This document shows positions 7,985 to 15,534 of a stretch of DNA of 35,186 bases, in pieces; within the stretch, counting starts at the first letter, position 1, and every line of letters starts with the position of its first letter. Source of the DNA: Gemmatimonadota bacterium (lineage in GTDB: Bacteria > Gemmatimonadota > Gemmatimonadetes > Gemmatimonadales > GWC2-71-9); NCBI GenBank assembly GCA_011390645.1, contig JAABRY010000024.1:1-35186 (forward strand). Reading direction: 5' to 3'. Made by a program: the position numbers and the translations under genes. The notes beneath the pieces are model-generated. The model did not search any database. It saw nothing but the letters and a program-made list of their open reading frames with translations, and was not told the DNA's origin.

Positions 7985-8140
7985 GTCGTAGGTCGTCGGT
8001 CGTAGGTCGTAGGCCGTAAGTCGTGGGTCGTATGGGCTGTTGGATACTGGATGCCGGATGCTGGGGGTCGCCGAACAACGATCGGCCCCCTCACCCCTAG
8101 CCCAACACAGGGTGGCCAACTACGACCTACGACCTACGAC
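7985..8140. repeat. Inverted heptamer-repeat element C (GTCGTAG / CTACGAC)
   Basis: Seven 7-base units of the GTCGTAG type run without a break at 7985-8033, with variants GTCGTCG, GCCGTAA, GTCGTGG and GTCGTAT. The exact inverse, CTACGAC, is repeated three times at 8120-8140. About 86 bases separate the arms. The CTACGAC heptamer also occurs once in element B, so the two loci share a repeat family. This element fills most of the 207-base gap between the DUF2231 gene and the Rrf2 gene. Confidence 0.8.
8042..8064. repeat. Short heptamer run (GGATGCT type) inside element C
   Basis: GGATACT, GGATGCC and GGATGCT follow each other at 8042-8062 and end in GG. This is a different 7-base unit with the same period as the flanking GTCGTAG run, in the loop between the two arms. 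No inverted partner was found nearby. Confidence 0.6.
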
Positions 8141-8150
8141 CTTCCACCCC

Positions 8151-8179
8151 GTGACAATCCAGACCAAACCAGTCATATT
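8151..8179 (+). promoter_or_regulatory. Promoter of the Rrf2 gene with IscR-like site in the spacer
   Basis: GTGACA at 8151-8156, a 17-base spacer and CATATT at 8174-8179. The predicted start of transcription is within a base or two of the ATG at 8186, so the message may be leaderless; no ribosome-binding site is visible. The spacer contains GACCAAACCAGTC (8162-8174), which matches 11 of 13 core positions of the Escherichia coli IscR type 1 site as I remember it. The promoter match itself is moderate. Confidence 0.5.
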
Positions 8180-8185
8180 TCTCGA

Positions 8186-8641
8186 ATGCGGGTAACCACC
8201 TGGACTGAATACTCCCTGATCATCTCACTCCACCTCGCCAAGCGGCGCCGCGAAGGCGCGGGCGCCATCGCGGCGCGCGAGCTGGCGGAGGTGGAGCGCC
8301 TGCCGGGCGACTACGCGGAGCAGATCCTGTTGCGACTGCGTCGGAGCGGCCTCGTCGAGGCGCTGCGCGGGGCCAAGGGCGGTTATCTCCTCGCGCGGGA
8401 TCCGGAAGACATCAGCGTCCATGACGTGATGACCGCGGCCGAGCACCAGACCTTCGAGCTCAACTGCGACACGCACACCATCGATTCGCATCGCTGTGCC
8501 CCTGGCGCCAACTGCTCGATCCGCCCCATGTGGCACGCGCTGCAGCAGCGCATTGACGGCTTCCTCCAAGGCGTTTCGTTGGCCGACCTGATGCTCGATG
8601 AGCCCCAGGTGCGCGACCTCGTCTCGCTCGACCGGGCTTGA
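8186..8641 (+). CDS. Rrf2 family transcription regulator (IscR-like, Fe-S type)
   Basis: A 151-residue Rrf2-family winged-helix regulator. The N-terminal WTEYSLIISLHLA and the LRGAKGGYLLAR wing are typical. Three cysteines, C94, C104 and C110 (C-x9-C-x5-C), precede the conserved MWHALQQRIDGFLQGVSLADL tail, as in IscR and similar iron-sulfur sensors, so it probably carries a 2Fe-2S cluster; IscR itself uses C-x5-C-x5-C. The ATG at 8186 is the first residue of the conserved domain; an open frame from 8051 runs through repeat DNA and is not used. It directly precedes a sulfur-transfer gene, which suggests control of sulfur or cluster metabolism and of its own promoter. Confidence 0.85.
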   Translation: MRVTTWTEYSLIISLHLAKRRREGAGAIAARELAEVERLPGDYAEQILLRLRRSGLVEALRGAKGGYLLARDPEDISVHDVMTAAEHQTFELNCDTHTIDSHRCAPGANCSIRPMWHALQQRIDGFLQGVSLADLMLDEPQVRDLVSLDRA

Positions 8642-8655
8642 CGCCGGCGGCGCGC

Positions 8656-9804
8656 ATGGCCGCATCCCCCCCCCTCACATCCGACGAACTGCTGCGCTAC
8701 GCGCGCCATCTCACCTTGCCCGAGGTGGGGCTGGCGGGTCAGGAAAGATTGCGCGCCGCGCGCGTCCTCCTCGTCGGCGCGGGGGGGCTCGGGTCGCCGG
8801 CCGCATTGTATCTGGCCGCTGCAGGCATCGGGACTCTCGGCGTGGTGGACGCCGATGTGGTCGATGCCTCCAACCTGCAGCGTCAGGTGCTGCATGACAC
8901 ACCGTCGATCGGCACGCGCAAGGTCGAGTCGGCGAAGGCCCGCCTGGAGGCACTGAATCCGTTCGTGCGGGTCGAGCCGATCGCTCTGCGACTCACGGCC
9001 GCCAATGCTCGCGAGGTGCTCCGCGGGTGGGACCTCGTGCTCGACGGCTCCGACAACTTCCCCACGCGCTATCTCGTCAATGATGCCTGCGTCCTGGAGG
9101 GCATCCCCTTCGTCTACGGCAGCATCTTCCGCTTCGAGGGCCAGCTCTCGCTCTTCGGTGCGCCGGGCGGTCCGTGCTACCGCTGCCTCTTCGCCGATCC
9201 CCCCCCCCCGGAGCTGGTGCCGAGTTGTGTGGAGGCGGGTGTGCTCGGCGTATTGCCGGGCCTCATCGGGACGCTGCAGGCGCTGGAGGCGGTGAAGTGG
9301 ATCCTCGGCATCGGGCAGTCCGCCGTCGGACGGTTGATCGTGGTGGACGCGCTCGCGCTGCGCGTGCGGGAAGTGACCGTGCGTCGTGATCCGGCCTGCG
9401 TGATCTGCGGCGAGGCGCCGACGATCACCGAGCTGGTGGACTACGACGCGTTCTGTGGCATCGGACCGCTCAGCGCCGATCCGACCGCTTCGGAGATCAC
9501 CACCGCCGAACTCGCCGTGGGGATCGGCGCGAGTCAGCCGCCGCTCCTGCTCGACGTGCGCGAGCACTGGGAAACTGAAATTGCGGTGTTGCCGGGATCG
9601 CAGGTGATCCCGCTCGGCGAATTGCCCGGGCGGCTGGCGGAGGTCCCGACCGACCGGGAGATCGTCACCGTGTGCCACCATGGGATGCGCAGCGAGACCG
9701 CGCGCGCGCTGCTGGTGCGGGCGGGCTTTGCGCGGGTGCGCAGTCTGGCTGGTGGGGTGGATGCCTGGGCGCGGGAGCGCGACCCGGCGATGCGGCGGTA
9801 CTGA
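8656..9804 (+). CDS. moeB: MoeB/ThiF-type adenylyltransferase with C-terminal rhodanese domain
   Basis: Activates a sulfur-carrier protein (MoaD or ThiS type) by adenylating its C-terminus. The E1-like domain has the ATP-binding GAGGLGSPAALYLAAAG at residues 41-57, then DxVDASNLQRQ, a zinc site formed by C174-x2-C177 and C248-x2-C251, and PSCVEAGVLG. Residues ~285-382 are a rhodanese domain with active-site C340 in VCHHGMRS. This fusion resembles MoeZ/MOCS3-type enzymes, so it probably serves molybdopterin and perhaps thiamine or cysteine synthesis. The start could be ATG 8656 or TTG 8638, which overlaps the Rrf2 stop. A nine-C run near codon 4 and an eleven-C run at 9199-9209 encode Pro stretches. 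Confidence 0.88.
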   Translation: MAASPPLTSDELLRYARHLTLPEVGLAGQERLRAARVLLVGAGGLGSPAALYLAAAGIGTLGVVDADVVDASNLQRQVLHDTPSIGTRKVESAKARLEALNPFVRVEPIALRLTAANAREVLRGWDLVLDGSDNFPTRYLVNDACVLEGIPFVYGSIFRFEGQLSLFGAPGGPCYRCLFADPPPPELVPSCVEAGVLGVLPGLIGTLQALEAVKWILGIGQSAVGRLIVVDALALRVREVTVRRDPACVICGEAPTITELVDYDAFCGIGPLSADPTASEITTAELAVGIGASQPPLLLDVREHWETEIAVLPGSQVIPLGELPGRLAEVPTDREIVTVCHHGMRSETARALLVRAGFARVRSLAGGVDAWARERDPAMRRY

Positions 9805-9829
9805 ATGCCGCACTGTCCTGCGGAAGGTC

Positions 9830-9914
<85 letters not shown>

Positions 9915-9924
9915 GTGGGCGGCA

Positions 9925-9954
9925 AACCTACCCCCCTCCCTCCCCGAGCGTCAA
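9925..9954 (-). promoter_or_regulatory. Probable promoter of tRNA-Leu
   Basis: On the minus strand, TTGACG (9954-9949), an 18-base G-rich spacer and TAGGTT (9930-9925) stand about ten bases before the 5' end of the tRNA. The -35 is strong and the -10 weak. The spacer is almost pure purine. Confidence 0.5.
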
Positions 9955-9977
9955 GCGACTGCGGTTATTTTGCGCTG

Positions 9978-10466
9978 ATGGCTGCCAAACCCGTCGATCC
10001 CTCTGAAGAGGGGCGCCTCTCGATCGCCCGCAACCCCAAGGCGACCTACGACTTCTTCGTCCTCGACACGATGGAGGCGGGGCTCGTGCTGACCGGCACC
10101 GAGGTGAAGTCCCTGCGCCGCAAGGGGGCCTCGATCAAGGAGGCGTTTGCCCGGGTGGCGCGGGGCGAGGTCTTCCTCGAGGGGATGAATATCACCCCCT
10201 ACGAGCAGGGCAACCGCTGGAACCACAACCCGGTGCGCTCGCGGAAGCTGTTGCTGCACCGGCGGGAGATCGAGAAGCTGATCGGCTCCATCGAGCGCGA
10301 GGGGCTGACGCTGGTCCCCCTCGAGCTGTACTTCGTCCGTGGCAAGGCGAAGATCACGCTCGCCCTGGCGCGCGGAAAGAAAGCCCACGACAAGCGTGAG
10401 ACCATCAAGCGCAAGCTGGCTGACCGCGAGACTGCGCGGGCGATGGCATGGCGGGGCCGCCAGTGA
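9978..10466 (+). CDS. smpB: SsrA-binding protein SmpB
   Basis: A 162-residue RNA-binding protein that works with tmRNA to rescue stalled ribosomes. Typical blocks are IARNPKATYDFFVLDTMEAGLVLTGTEVKSLR near the N-terminus (cited in part), GEVFLEGMNITPYEQGN, NHNPVRSRKLLLHRREI, and the basic C-terminal tail after KAKITLALARGKKAHDKRE. The ATG at 9978 starts just before the conserved domain; the frame is open further left but would run through the tRNA. The tmRNA gene itself is not in this window. The amidase gene overlaps its 3' end. Confidence 0.95.
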   Translation: MAAKPVDPSEEGRLSIARNPKATYDFFVLDTMEAGLVLTGTEVKSLRRKGASIKEAFARVARGEVFLEGMNITPYEQGNRWNHNPVRSRKLLLHRREIEKLIGSIEREGLTLVPLELYFVRGKAKITLALARGKKAHDKRETIKRKLADRETARAMAWRGRQ

Positions 10467-11659
10467 TTCTGGCGATGGCCCTTCTGCTGCTCGGTCAGGG
10501 CCCTGAACGCCTCCAGGTGACCAGTGCCCGTGGCACCACCGCGGTCGAGCTGCGACAGCATCCGGCGGCCGGCGCGCTGGTGCCGCTCGGTACCTTGGCG
10601 CGGGCTCTCGGCGGCACCGTCGAGATCAGCGATGAGTGGGTGGTGCTACGAACCGGCACTGGTCGCTTCCGCTTTCTGCCGGGGACACCGTTGGTCGAGG
10701 ACGGCACGGCGATGCAGATGATGCCGGCCGACACGCGTCGATCTGGCGACACGACGTGGGTGCCGCTGGCCTTTGTGTCACAGGTGCTGGCCGATCCCGG
10801 ACGCCGTGGCTGGACCTACAGCGCCGCCTCCGCCACCCTCGCGGAGGGGCCACCGATTGATGTGCTCGTCACGCGACCGGCCACCACGAGCGTCGGTGCG
10901 GAAGCGCGGGCGCGACTGCCCTCGGGGTTGCGGCCCGGTCACCGTGTCACGATCGATCCCGGACATGGCGGGACCGACCCCGGCAATCCGGGCCGCTTCT
11001 TCCCGTCGGGGATGACGGAGAAGCACGTGACCCTGGCGGTCGGGCTCCTCGTGCGCGACGAGCTCGAGCGCCGCGGGGTGAAGGTCACCATGACCCGGAC
11101 GACAGACACGCTGATCAATCTCGGACATCGCGCGCCACGGTACTGCCGCGATGATTGCGACCTCTTCGTCTCGATTCACGTCAACGCTCTCGACCCGCGC
11201 CCCGGCTACGACAAGGCGCGCGGCTTCGAGACCTTCTTTCTCGCTGAAGCACGCACCGCCGACGCCGCCCGTGTGGCGGCGATGGAAAACGAGGCGCTGC
11301 GCTACGAAGTCGAGGAGGAGGCCGAGGTGGTGCAGGGCCTCGACTTCATCCTGAAGGACCTGCAGGTGAATGAGTTCCTTCGCGAATCGGCTCGCGCCGC
11401 CCAACTGGTGCAGTCGCACCTGCGCGAGGTCCACGACGGACTCGATCGCGGGGTGAAGCAGGCGAACTTCGCTGTCCTTGGCACCGCGCGACGTCCCGCG
11501 ATTCTGGTCGAGCTCGGTTTTGGTACCAACCGCCAGGACGCCCAGCTGATGACCACCCCGTCCGGTCAGCGTGCGCTGGCGACGTCACTGGCGGATGCGG
11601 TCATCGCCTATCTCCGGGAACATGAGCGCAAGACCGGCACTGGTGAGGGGGGGGGATGA
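10448..11659 (+). CDS. N-acetylmuramoyl-L-alanine amidase (Amidase_3)
   Basis: Exported zinc amidase that cleaves peptidoglycan stem peptides from muramic acid. An N-terminal hydrophobic stretch (VILAMALLLLG) looks like a signal peptide. Residues ~20-130 resemble the copper-amine-oxidase N-terminal-like/stalk domain that often precedes Amidase_3. The catalytic domain begins at VTIDPGHGG: the zinc ligands are H173, E191 and H244, and the general acid is E355 in VELGFGTN, so the active site is complete. ATG 10448 overlaps smpB by 19 bases. GTG 10463 would give the GTGA overlap common in this genome and a slightly shorter signal peptide, and is equally possible. The gene ends in a run of G that abuts the next start. 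Confidence 0.9.
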   Translation: MAGPPVILAMALLLLGQGPERLQVTSARGTTAVELRQHPAAGALVPLGTLARALGGTVEISDEWVVLRTGTGRFRFLPGTPLVEDGTAMQMMPADTRRSGDTTWVPLAFVSQVLADPGRRGWTYSAASATLAEGPPIDVLVTRPATTSVGAEARARLPSGLRPGHRVTIDPGHGGTDPGNPGRFFPSGMTEKHVTLAVGLLVRDELERRGVKVTMTRTTDTLINLGHRAPRYCRDDCDLFVSIHVNALDPRPGYDKARGFETFFLAEARTADAARVAAMENEALRYEVEEEAEVVQGLDFILKDLQVNEFLRESARAAQLVQSHLREVHDGLDRGVKQANFAVLGTARRPAILVELGFGTNRQDAQLMTTPSGQRALATSLADAVIAYLREHERKTGTGEGGG

Positions 11660-13011
11660 TGCGACGCGCGTGGCTGACGCTGCTGCTCCTCGTGGGGGGC
11701 TGTGCCTGGTCGAATTCCTTGTACCATGCTCGGCGCCTCACCAATGCGGCGGAGCGGGCGGATCGTGAGGACCGCTCGTTCGAGGCCGGAGGGTTGTGGG
11801 GTCAGGTGGTGACCAAGGCGGATTCGGCGTACGCCCGCGAGCCGGACGGCGAGCGCGGCGCGGAGGCCCTCTGGTTGCGGGGGCGCGCGCTGGTTCGCAT
11901 GGGTGATTGCACGCAGGCGATCGGGTCGCTGGAGCGGGCAGGCATCCTTGCGCCCTCGGCGCCCTGGCGTGACGCGCTCCGACTGGACCTGGGCCGGTGC
12001 CTCGATCGGCTTGGCGATCCGCGCGCGGCAGACATCTATCGACCGTTGCTGCAGAGCACCGACTCCTCGGTGCAGCTCGAGGCGCGCCGCGGGGCGGGCC
12101 GCGCGTTGGTCACGGCGGGGCGCTGGGATGAGGCACTCGACGCGCTGCAGAATGTCCCGGGTCCGGCGGCGAGGATCGAGCGCGGGATTGCCATGGCGGC
12201 CACCGGTCGCACCGATGATGCCGTGACTGAACTCGAGCCAGTGATTGTCGCGGCGGATACCACGGTTGCGTGGCACCGCATCCTGGGGTACATGGCGGAT
12301 CGCGATGGCCCGGATGCCGAGGCGCTGCTGGCACGCCTGCTGAAGTTCCCGGGGCGTACGCCGCCGCTTGAGGCGCGGTGGCGGCTCGCGGTGGCGCGCG
12401 GCACGGCCGTCGCGCCCGAGGTGCAGCTGCGTCACCTGGAGTCTGCCGCAATGCTCACCGGGTCGGCCGCTGCTGCAGAGGCGCGGGTGGCGCTGGCCGA
12501 ACGATACCTTGCGAAGGTCCGCTCGCCAGAGGGTTTGACCGACGTCGTCGAAGGCTTCGATCGACTCACCGAAGGCGACGCCACCACCCTGCTCGTGTTG
12601 CAGCGCTACGAAAAGCTGGCCGACGCGCTGCTCGAAGACGCCGACACCGTACGCACGGGTGCCCCGCTGGGGGACCTGGCGTTCTTCCATCAGGCAGAGA
12701 TTGCGCGCGACTCGTTGCGGGCGCCCGCGCTGGCGTTGTGGTTCTTCCGTCGCATCGAGACGGAGTGGGCGGCGTCGCCCTATGTGCCGAAGGTGTTGCT
12801 GGCGCGTGTGATGTTGGAGCCCGATTCCTCGGCGGCGCTGCGCGCCCGCTTGGTGGGGTTCAGTGAGAGCCCCTACCTCCGCTTCGTGCGCGGCGAGGTC
12901 ACACCGGCGTTCCGCGCCCTCGAGGATTCCCTCGGATTCTATCTCGGCGATCGCGCTGCGGCGGCGGCCAATCGCCAGATGCGCGGTACCGAGGCGACGG
13001 TCTTCGAATGA
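11656..13011 (+). CDS. TPR-like lipoprotein of unknown function
   Basis: A 451-residue protein with an N-terminal signal and lipobox LVGGC (Cys16), so it is predicted to be lipidated. The rest is Ala/Arg/Leu-rich helical repeats that look like degenerate tetratricopeptide units (for example ALWLRGRALVRMGDCTQAIGSLERAG), suited to protein binding in the periplasm. No catalytic motif is visible. It overlaps the amidase by four bases (ATGA), and the pyrD start overlaps its own end by four bases. Coupling to the amidase hints at a peptidoglycan or division role (inference). A nine-G run immediately precedes the start codon. Confidence 0.75.
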   Translation: MMRRAWLTLLLLVGGCAWSNSLYHARRLTNAAERADREDRSFEAGGLWGQVVTKADSAYAREPDGERGAEALWLRGRALVRMGDCTQAIGSLERAGILAPSAPWRDALRLDLGRCLDRLGDPRAADIYRPLLQSTDSSVQLEARRGAGRALVTAGRWDEALDALQNVPGPAARIERGIAMAATGRTDDAVTELEPVIVAADTTVAWHRILGYMADRDGPDAEALLARLLKFPGRTPPLEARWRLAVARGTAVAPEVQLRHLESAAMLTGSAAAAEARVALAERYLAKVRSPEGLTDVVEGFDRLTEGDATTLLVLQRYEKLADALLEDADTVRTGAPLGDLAFFHQAEIARDSLRAPALALWFFRRIETEWAASPYVPKVLLARVMLEPDSSAALRARLVGFSESPYLRFVRGEVTPAFRALEDSLGFYLGDRAAAAANRQMRGTEATVFE

Positions 13012-13871
13012 CGCTGGCGTGCACGGTGGCCGGGATCTCCTTCGCCAATCCGATTCTGCTCGCCTCGGGGACCGCTGGCTACGGCGTCGAGTTGCTCGGT
13101 GTCTGCGACCTCGAGCGCCTGGGTGGCATTGTCACCAAAGCGGTCTCGCTGGCACCGCGTGCGGGCAATCGCGCGCCGCGCGTGGCAGAATTCCGCGGCG
13201 GAATGCTCAACTCGGTTGGCCTGGCGAACCCGGGTGTTGAGGCGGTGCGCACGACCGCGCTCCCGCAGTTGGCGGCGGCCGTTCGGCGTCCCCAGGTGCT
13301 GGTGAATGTCGTCGGCTTCACGCTCGATGAATACGCTGCGGTGATTGCGCGCCTCGACGACCTCGACACCCATGCGGGGTATGAGCTCAACCTGTCGTGC
13401 CCGAACACCTCCGCTGGTGGCGTGGAATTCGGGGCTGACCCTACGAGCGTTGCGGCGGTGGTGTCGCGGGCACGCGCCGTGACGCGTCGACCGCTCTTCG
13501 CGAAGCTCTCACCTGCGCTACCCGACATCCCCGGCATCGCGCGCGCGGCACAGGAGGCGGGTGCCGATGGCGTCACGGTCGTGAACACCATGCCGGGCAT
13601 GGTCTTCGAGGGTGCCGAGCCCCGGCTGGGCAATGGCTTCGGAGGCGTGAGTGGCCCGGCGCTCTTCGCGACCGGGCTCCTGGCAGTTCAACGCGTTGCC
13701 GACCGTGTCCCCGGGTTGGCGATCATCGGTGTGGGCGGCGTCCGCTCTGCCGATGATGCGCGCCAGTATCTGCGCGCCGGGGCTTCGTTGGTCGGCATCG
13801 GAACGGCCGGGCTCGCCGATCCGCGACGGCCGGAGCGCATCGTCCGTGACCTGGAGTCGACCCGTGGCTGA
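13008..13871 (+). CDS. pyrD: Dihydroorotate dehydrogenase, class 1B catalytic subunit
   Basis: FMN enzyme of pyrimidine synthesis that oxidises dihydroorotate to orotate; 287 residues. The catalytic base is C131 in NLSCPN, which marks class 1 (class 2 enzymes have Ser). Other signatures are ILLASGTAGYG, GGMLNSVGLANPG, FAKLSP and IIGVGGVRSADDA. Class 1B enzymes normally work with PyrK, an FAD/Fe-S subunit that passes electrons to NAD; no pyrK is adjacent here. The ATG overlaps the upstream lipoprotein gene (ATGA), and pyrF overlaps its 3' end by eight bases. Confidence 0.93.
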   Translation: MTLACTVAGISFANPILLASGTAGYGVELLGVCDLERLGGIVTKAVSLAPRAGNRAPRVAEFRGGMLNSVGLANPGVEAVRTTALPQLAAAVRRPQVLVNVVGFTLDEYAAVIARLDDLDTHAGYELNLSCPNTSAGGVEFGADPTSVAAVVSRARAVTRRPLFAKLSPALPDIPGIARAAQEAGADGVTVVNTMPGMVFEGAEPRLGNGFGGVSGPALFATGLLAVQRVADRVPGLAIIGVGGVRSADDARQYLRAGASLVGIGTAGLADPRRPERIVRDLESTRG

Positions 13872-14541
13872 ATTGATTGTGGCGCTGGACCTCCCCGATG
13901 CGCAGAGTGCCGTGGCGTTGCTCGACCAGTTGCCGGAAGGGTGCCCGGTCAAGATCGGCTCGGTCTTGATGACCCAAGCGGGAAGTGGCTTCGTGCGAAC
14001 CCTTGTGGCCCATGGCCACCCGGTCTTCCTCGACCTCAAGTGGCACGACATTCCGAACACCGTTCGCGGGGCCGTGAGTGCCGCGGCTGACCTCGGGGTG
14101 GAGATGGCGACCATCCATGCCCTCGGGGGTGCTGCGATGGTCGAGGCGGCCGTTCAGGCCGCCGCGGGACGACTGAAGCTCGTCGCGGTGACGGTCCTGA
14201 CCTCGCACGACCCGGCAGGCTTCGCCGCTGCCACGGGCCATGCCACGGTAGATCTCGGGGACGCCGTCTCCCGTCTCGCGCGCCTGGCGATGGCGGCCGG
14301 CGCGGATGGGGTGGTGTGCTCGGCCGCCGAGCTGCCCATCGTCGGGCCAATCGTTGGTGCAGGCCGCATTGTGGTGCCCGGCATTCGACGGGCGGATGAC
14401 GGGGCAGGGGACCAGCACCGGGTGGCCACTCCGGAGGCCGCCGCGTCGGCTGGGGCGACGCATCTGGTGGTCGGACGCCCGATTCTCGAGGCCCCAGACC
14501 CCTCCGCGGCCTGGGCGGCGTTCCGGCAGGCGGCCGGCTGA
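13864..14541 (+). CDS. pyrF: Orotidine 5'-phosphate decarboxylase
   Basis: Last step of UMP synthesis. The protein has 225 residues, normal for the short bacterial form. The catalytic motif is D57-L-K59-W-H-D62 within [12 protein letters not shown]. The start IVALDLP and the phosphate-binding end [15 protein letters not shown]...LVVGRPI are typical. GTG at 13864 starts directly on the conserved beta strand and overlaps pyrD by eight bases; a longer open frame from 13651 is a shadow of pyrD. It forms a pyrDF pair at the end of this operon, ahead of the ribosomal promoter. Confidence 0.93.
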   Translation: MAELIVALDLPDAQSAVALLDQLPEGCPVKIGSVLMTQAGSGFVRTLVAHGHPVFLDLKWHDIPNTVRGAVSAAADLGVEMATIHALGGAAMVEAAVQAAAGRLKLVAVTVLTSHDPAGFAAATGHATVDLGDAVSRLARLAMAAGADGVVCSAAELPIVGPIVGAGRIVVPGIRRADDGAGDQHRVATPEAAASAGATHLVVGRPILEAPDPSAAWAAFRQAAG

Positions 14542-14561
14542 AGCCGTGTGCGCGCGCGGGC

Positions 14562-14590
14562 TTGCGTCAGGGGCGCCCCTCCAGTATCAT
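14562..14590 (+). promoter_or_regulatory. Promoter of the alpha ribosomal operon
   Basis: TTGCGT at 14562-14567, a 17-base spacer and TATCAT at 14585-14590. Transcription would begin near 14597 and give a ~34-base leader before rpmJ. The pyrF stop lies 20 bases upstream, so the ribosomal genes have their own promoter. No intrinsic terminator separates it from pyrF, and read-through is possible. Confidence 0.6.
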
Positions 14591-14630
14591 TCCCTGCTGT
14601 CCCGAAAACCCGGGTTCCGGAGAGATTGCC

Positions 14631-14747
14631 GTGAAGGTTCGTTCAAGTGTCAAGCCAATTTGTGAGAACTGCAAGGTCGTCAAGCGCCGCGGCGTGACAC
14701 GCATCATTTGCAGTCGCACTCCCAAGCACAAGCAGCGGCAGGGCTGA
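14631..14747 (+). CDS. rpmJ: 50S ribosomal protein L36
   Basis: A 38-residue protein, the typical size of L36. The zinc-binding set C11, C14, C27 and H33 is complete, so this is the zinc-containing form. The start is GTG at 14631, preceded by GGAGA. It is the first gene of the alpha operon; infA, which often comes just before rpmJ, is not here. Confidence 0.95.
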   Translation: MKVRSSVKPICENCKVVKRRGVTRIICSRTPKHKQRQG

Positions 14748-14748
14748 T

Positions 14749-15129
14749 ATGGCGCGTATTGCAGGTGTCGACCTTCCGCGCGACAAGCGCGTCGAAATCG
14801 GTCTGACGTACATCTACGGCATTGGTCGGGTCACGAGCCAGAAGTTGCTGGTCGAGACCGGCATCAGCCCCGCCACCCGAGTTCGCGATCTCTCGGACGT
14901 CGAAGTCGGACGCCTCCGCCAGAGCATCGAGCGACTCGTCAAGACCGAAGGTGCCCTGCGCACCGAGGTCGCGATGAACATCAAGCGTCTGATGGACATT
15001 GGCAGCTACCGTGGCGTGCGCCACCGTCGTGGCTTGCCGGTCCGTGGTCAGCGCACTCATACGAACGCCCGGACGAAGAAGGGCCCGCGTCGGGCCATCG
15101 CCGGCAAGAAGAAGGCGACGAAGAAGTAA
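14749..15129 (+). CDS. rpsM: 30S ribosomal protein S13
   Basis: 126 residues. It begins [21 protein letters not shown] and ends with the basic [20 protein letters not shown] tail that reaches the P-site tRNA in the ribosome head. It starts one base after the rpmJ stop, in standard alpha-operon order. Confidence 0.97.
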   Translation: MARIAGVDLPRDKRVEIGLTYIYGIGRVTSQKLLVETGISPATRVRDLSDVEVGRLRQSIERLVKTEGALRTEVAMNIKRLMDIGSYRGVRHRRGLPVRGQRTHTNARTKKGPRRAIAGKKKATKK

Positions 15130-15132
15130 GCC

Positions 15133-15531
15133 ATGACTGCACCCACTGCTGGCCGGACGGGCGGAAAGCGCTCGAAGAAGATCGTCGAGTCGGAGGGGAT
15201 GGTTCACATCTCCGCGACCTTCAACAACGTGATGATCACCATCACCGACCTTCGGGGAAACACGATCACCTGGGGCACCGCCGGCAAGGCGGGGTTCAAG
15301 GGATCGAAGAAGTCCACCCCGTTTGCGGCGACCGTGGCCTCCGAGAACTGCGCCCGCGAGGCCCTGAACATGGGGCTGCGCAAGGTGCACGTTCGCGTGC
15401 AGGGTCCCGGCAGCGGCCGCGAGTCGGCGATCCAGGCGCTGGCGTCGGTCGGGCTGAAGGTCGCCTCGATTCGCGACGTCACCCCGATTCCTCACAATGG
15501 GTGCCGCCCCCCCAAGAAGCGGCGGGTCTGA
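15133..15531 (+). CDS. rpsK: 30S ribosomal protein S11
   Basis: 132 residues with the S11 core [19 protein letters not shown], the [10 protein letters not shown] block, [13 protein letters not shown] and the conserved end [16 protein letters not shown]. It binds 16S rRNA in the platform. It lies three bases after rpsM. Confidence 0.97.
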   Translation: MTAPTAGRTGGKRSKKIVESEGMVHISATFNNVMITITDLRGNTITWGTAGKAGFKGSKKSTPFAATVASENCAREALNMGLRKVHVRVQGPGSGRESAIQALASVGLKVASIRDVTPIPHNGCRPPKKRRV

Positions 15532-15534
15532 GCC

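Noticed and set aside
7985-8140. CRISPR array
   Set aside because: The repeats are 7 bases, directly abutting, with no spacers of regular length and no cas genes nearby.
9807-9822. Small hairpin (CCGCA/TGCGG) as terminator after moeB or tRNA-Leu
   Set aside because: The stem is only five bases and neither strand has a T run after it.
9943-9971. TATTTT at 9966-9971 as a -10 for a leaderless smpB message
   Set aside because: The correctly spaced upstream hexamer has no resemblance to a -35 box, so the call is not supportable.
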